Shown: positions 7,218 to 9,416 of the stretch, piece by piece
How positions within the stretch are numbered: position 1 is the first letter of the stretch
How the letters are laid out: every line of letters starts with the position of its first letter
Assembly (NCBI GenBank): GCA_030149405.1
Contig: JASBRM010000369.1
Coordinates: 1 to 9,416, forward strand
Length of the DNA stretch: 9,416 nt
Direction of reading: 5' to 3'
DNA from: Neptuniibacter sp.
Lineage (GTDB): Bacteria; Pseudomonadota; Gammaproteobacteria; Pseudomonadales; Balneatricaceae
Position numbers and translations under genes: made by a program
Notes under the pieces: model-generated
Told to the model about the DNA's origin: nothing
The model's database searches: none
Seen by the model: only the letters and a program-made list of their open reading frames with translations

Positions 7218-8504
7218 ATGAGCTACATCATTGATCGCCGCCTGAATTCCAAAAAGAAAAGCACGGTTAACCGCCAACGCTTTTTGCGCCGCTATAAGAA
7301 ACATATTAAGGATGCGGTGGAAGATGCAGTAAACAACCGATCCATCAAAGAGATCGATAAAGGCGGCAAGATTACTATTCCTCGCAGGGATCTTTCCGAG
7401 CCGGTTTTTCATCATGGTGAAGGTGGTGTCAGGAATAAGGTTTTCCCGGGAAATAAAGACTTTGTTGTAGGCGATCAATTCCAACGTCCTTCCGGTGGGG
7501 GCGGTGGCGGTTCCGGCCAAGGACAGGCCAGCAATCAGGGTGAAGGTGAGGATGATTTCACTTTTCAAATTGATCAGGATGAGTTTCTGGACTTTATGTT
7601 CGAAGGACTGGAACTCCCCTACCTGGTTAAAAAACAGCTAAAACAAGCGACTCAATTTGAGACTCGCCGAGCGGGTTTCACCAATGCAGGCAGTCCTGAC
7701 AAAATTCATGTAGTACGCTCGTTGCGTGCCGCTAATGCCCGCCGCATTGCTCTGTCCGGTAAAGATCGAAGAGAGATTAAACGCCTTAAACAAGAAGTTG
7801 AGGAGCTGGAACAGCAACTGCCAGATGAGACAGTCCAGTCCCAGATAGATGAACTAAACAGTCGAATTGAAAAGCTGCAGCTGAAACTTCAGCGGATCCC
7901 ATTTCTGGATGACTTTGATATCAAATATAACAACATGATCAAGGTCCCGGTGCCTTCGAGCAAGGCGGTCATGTTCTGCGTGATGGACGTATCCGGTTCC
8001 ATGACCCAAAGCGTTAAAGATATGGCAAAACGCTTCTTCATCCTGCTTTACCTGTTCCTGAAACGGAATTACAAACAAATTGAAGTGGTGTTTGTACGCC
8101 ACCACACCCACGCCAAAGAGGTGGACGAACAGGAGTTTTTCTATTCCAGGGAAACGGGCGGCACAATTGTGTCCAGCGCCTTGGAGCTGAGCGATAAAAT
8201 TATTGATGAACGTTACTCACCAGCGGACTGGAATATTTATATAGCACAAGCATCAGATGGTGATAACTGGGATGGTGATTCACTGAAGTGCAGCGAAATT
8301 TTGCAGAGTTCTCTTCTCAAGAAGATTCAATACTTCGCTTATGTGGAGATCACCACCGGCCCTCATCAGAACCTCTGGCACGAATATGAAAAGATCCATG
8401 CCACCTGGTCGGAACAGTTTGCCATGCAACAGATTAGAGAACCTTCGGATATTTTCCCGGTGTTCAGAAGTCTGTTTGAGAAAAAAGTTGAGGGGGCTGC
8501 ATGA
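7218..8504 (+). CDS. yeaH: DUF444 / von Willebrand factor A-type protein YeaH
   Basis: This 428-residue protein matches E. coli YeaH (about 427). The order is: a basic N-terminus [22 protein letters not shown] (about 5-27); a glycine-rich linker (93-100) followed by an acidic stretch; a predicted coiled coil rich in E, K and L (about 183-225); and a VWA-like domain from about 248, with the metal-site motif DVSGSM (257-262), the threonine in TGGT (313-316) and the acidic ASDGDN (345-350). A MIDAS site like this binds a divalent metal and often a partner protein. The family's molecular role is unknown. Its constant neighbour is prkA, suggesting that an AAA+ ATPase works with a VWA adaptor. The ATG has GGGGA (7205-7209) eight bases upstream. 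Its stop overlaps the spoVR start (ATGA), so the two are probably translationally coupled. Confidence 0.95.
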   Translation: MSYIIDRRLNSKKKSTVNRQRFLRRYKKHIKDAVEDAVNNRSIKEIDKGGKITIPRRDLSEPVFHHGEGGVRNKVFPGNKDFVVGDQFQRPSGGGGGGSGQGQASNQGEGEDDFTFQIDQDEFLDFMFEGLELPYLVKKQLKQATQFETRRAGFTNAGSPDKIHVVRSLRAANARRIALSGKDRREIKRLKQEVEELEQQLPDETVQSQIDELNSRIEKLQLKLQRIPFLDDFDIKYNNMIKVPVPSSKAVMFCVMDVSGSMTQSVKDMAKRFFILLYLFLKRNYKQIEVVFVRHHTHAKEVDEQEFFYSRETGGTIVSSALELSDKIIDERYSPADWNIYIAQASDGDNWDGDSLKCSEILQSSLLKKIQYFAYVEITTGPHQNLWHEYEKIHATWSEQFAMQQIREPSDIFPVFRSLFEKKVEGAA

Positions 8505-9416
8505 AGAAAAAAAGCCCAATATCCACAGGAGCAGAATGGACCTTTGAACTGATAGAAAAATACGATCAGGAGATTGCTCGTATCGCTCAGGAATATGGTC
8601 TGGATACTTATCCAAATCAGATCGAGGTCGTCACCTCTGAACAAATGATGGATGCCTATTCATCTGTTGGCATGCCACTGAATTACAACCACTGGTCTTA
8701 CGGTAAACAGTTTGTAGATACGGAACAAAACTATAAACGAGGCCGCATGGGTTTAGCATATGAGATTGTGATCAACTCAGACCCTTGTATTGCCTACCTA
8801 ATGGAAGAGAACACAATGACGATGCAGGCATTGGTTATTGCGCATGCCTGTTATGGTCACAACTCCTTTTTTAAAGGTAACTACCTGTTCCGTACCTGGA
8901 CCGATGCCTCCGCAATTATTGATTACCTGTTATTTGCGAAAAGTTATATTCATCGCTGTGAAGAAAGGCACGGCGTGGATGCCGTAGAAGAGTTGCTGGA
9001 TTCCTGCCATGCTCTGATGAACTATGGTGTGAACCGATATGTCCGCCCTCAGCCATTGACTGCTGATGAAGAAAAAGACCGTCAGAAATCACGGGAAGAG
9101 TATATCCAGCGCCACCTGAATGACCTCTGGAACACCATCCCTAAGAAAGAGGATGGCGCACCTCCTCCGATAGAATGCTTCCCGAAAGAACCCGAAGAGA
9201 ACATTCTCTATTTCATTGAAAAAAACGCGCCCCTGCTTGAACCCTGGCAACGCGAGATCGTACGTATTGTGCGGAAAATAGCTCAGTATTTTTATCCGCA
9301 AAAACAAACTCAGGTCATGAATGAAGGCTGGGCTTGTTTCTGGCATTACACCCTGCTGCATCATATGCATAACGAGGGTTTGGTGACTGATGGGTTTATG
9401 ATGGAGTTCCTGCATT
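8501..9416 (+). CDS. spoVR: SpoVR family protein (YcgB-like), 3' end outside window
   Basis: The frame starts at ATG 8501, overlapping the yeaH stop by four bases with a G-rich site (GAGGGGG, about 8490-8496) upstream, and stays open to the window end. That gives 305 residues of a family whose E. coli member YcgB has about 510. Conserved SpoVR stretches are visible: NHWSYGK (63-69), [15 protein letters not shown] (78-92), [18 protein letters not shown] (113-130), M-N-Y-G-V-N-R-Y (173-180) and [17 protein letters not shown] (273-289). In Bacillus subtilis SpoVR is needed for normal spore cortex formation; in non-sporulating proteobacteria the role is unclear and the gene is linked to the general stress response. 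It lacks a signal peptide, so it is probably cytoplasmic. In E. coli ycgB is not next to yeaGH; here it is the third gene of the cluster. The name spoVR is a family label only. Confidence 0.94.
   Translation, partial: MKKKSPISTGAEWTFELIEKYDQEIARIAQEYGLDTYPNQIEVVTSEQMMDAYSSVGMPLNYNHWSYGKQFVDTEQNYKRGRMGLAYEIVINSDPCIAYLMEENTMTMQALVIAHACYGHNSFFKGNYLFRTWTDASAIIDYLLFAKSYIHRCEERHGVDAVEELLDSCHALMNYGVNRYVRPQPLTADEEKDRQKSREEYIQRHLNDLWNTIPKKEDGAPPPIECFPKEPEENILYFIEKNAPLLEPWQREIVRIVRKIAQYFYPQKQTQVMNEGWACFWHYTLLHHMHNEGLVTDGFMMEFLH

Noticed and set aside
8280..8644. Open frames on the - strand across the yeaH-spoVR junction
   Set aside because: They are antisense to two well-supported genes and show no family features.

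Overview
The window reads as a chromosomal segment of a marine-type gammaproteobacterium, probably from the Oceanospirillales/Oceanospirillaceae or a relative. This rests on gene order (DUF3426 gene, dusB, fis, purH, purD), on a Fis C-terminus closer to the Pseudomonas form (ending QYGLL) than to the enteric one, and on moderate G+C with AT-rich intergenic regions. The genus is inference. All seven genes are on the + strand, and there are no RNA genes, insertion sequences, phage genes or CRISPR arrays.

Left half (1-4937), growth and translation functions: the 3' end of a DUF3426 membrane-anchored protein is followed by a likely strong promoter (A/T-rich UP-like tract, TTGGCG-17-TATGAT, G+C-rich discriminator) with a candidate Fis box. 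This promoter should drive dusB (tRNA dihydrouridine synthase) and fis (nucleoid protein). purH follows after 34 bases with no terminator, so purine synthesis may share the growth-rate-responsive dusB-fis promoter. A long terminator-like hairpin sits between purH and purD, just ahead of the purD ribosome binding site. A textbook intrinsic terminator closes the block after purD.

Right half (4938-9416), stress/stationary-phase module: a 271-base AT-rich leader with a sigma-S-like -10 element and a 26-base inverted repeat precedes prkA (yeaG; AAA+ ATPase/putative kinase), yeaH (DUF444, von Willebrand A-type protein) and spoVR (ycgB family, cut by the window end). prkA and yeaH are separated by a short hairpin-bearing gap, while yeaH and spoVR overlap by ATGA. 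An AAA+ ATPase next to a VWA protein recalls the MoxR/VWA and Mg-chelatase I/D pairings, so the three products plausibly form one functional unit. The genes are known families with poorly understood biochemistry. This module is the least explained biology in the window.
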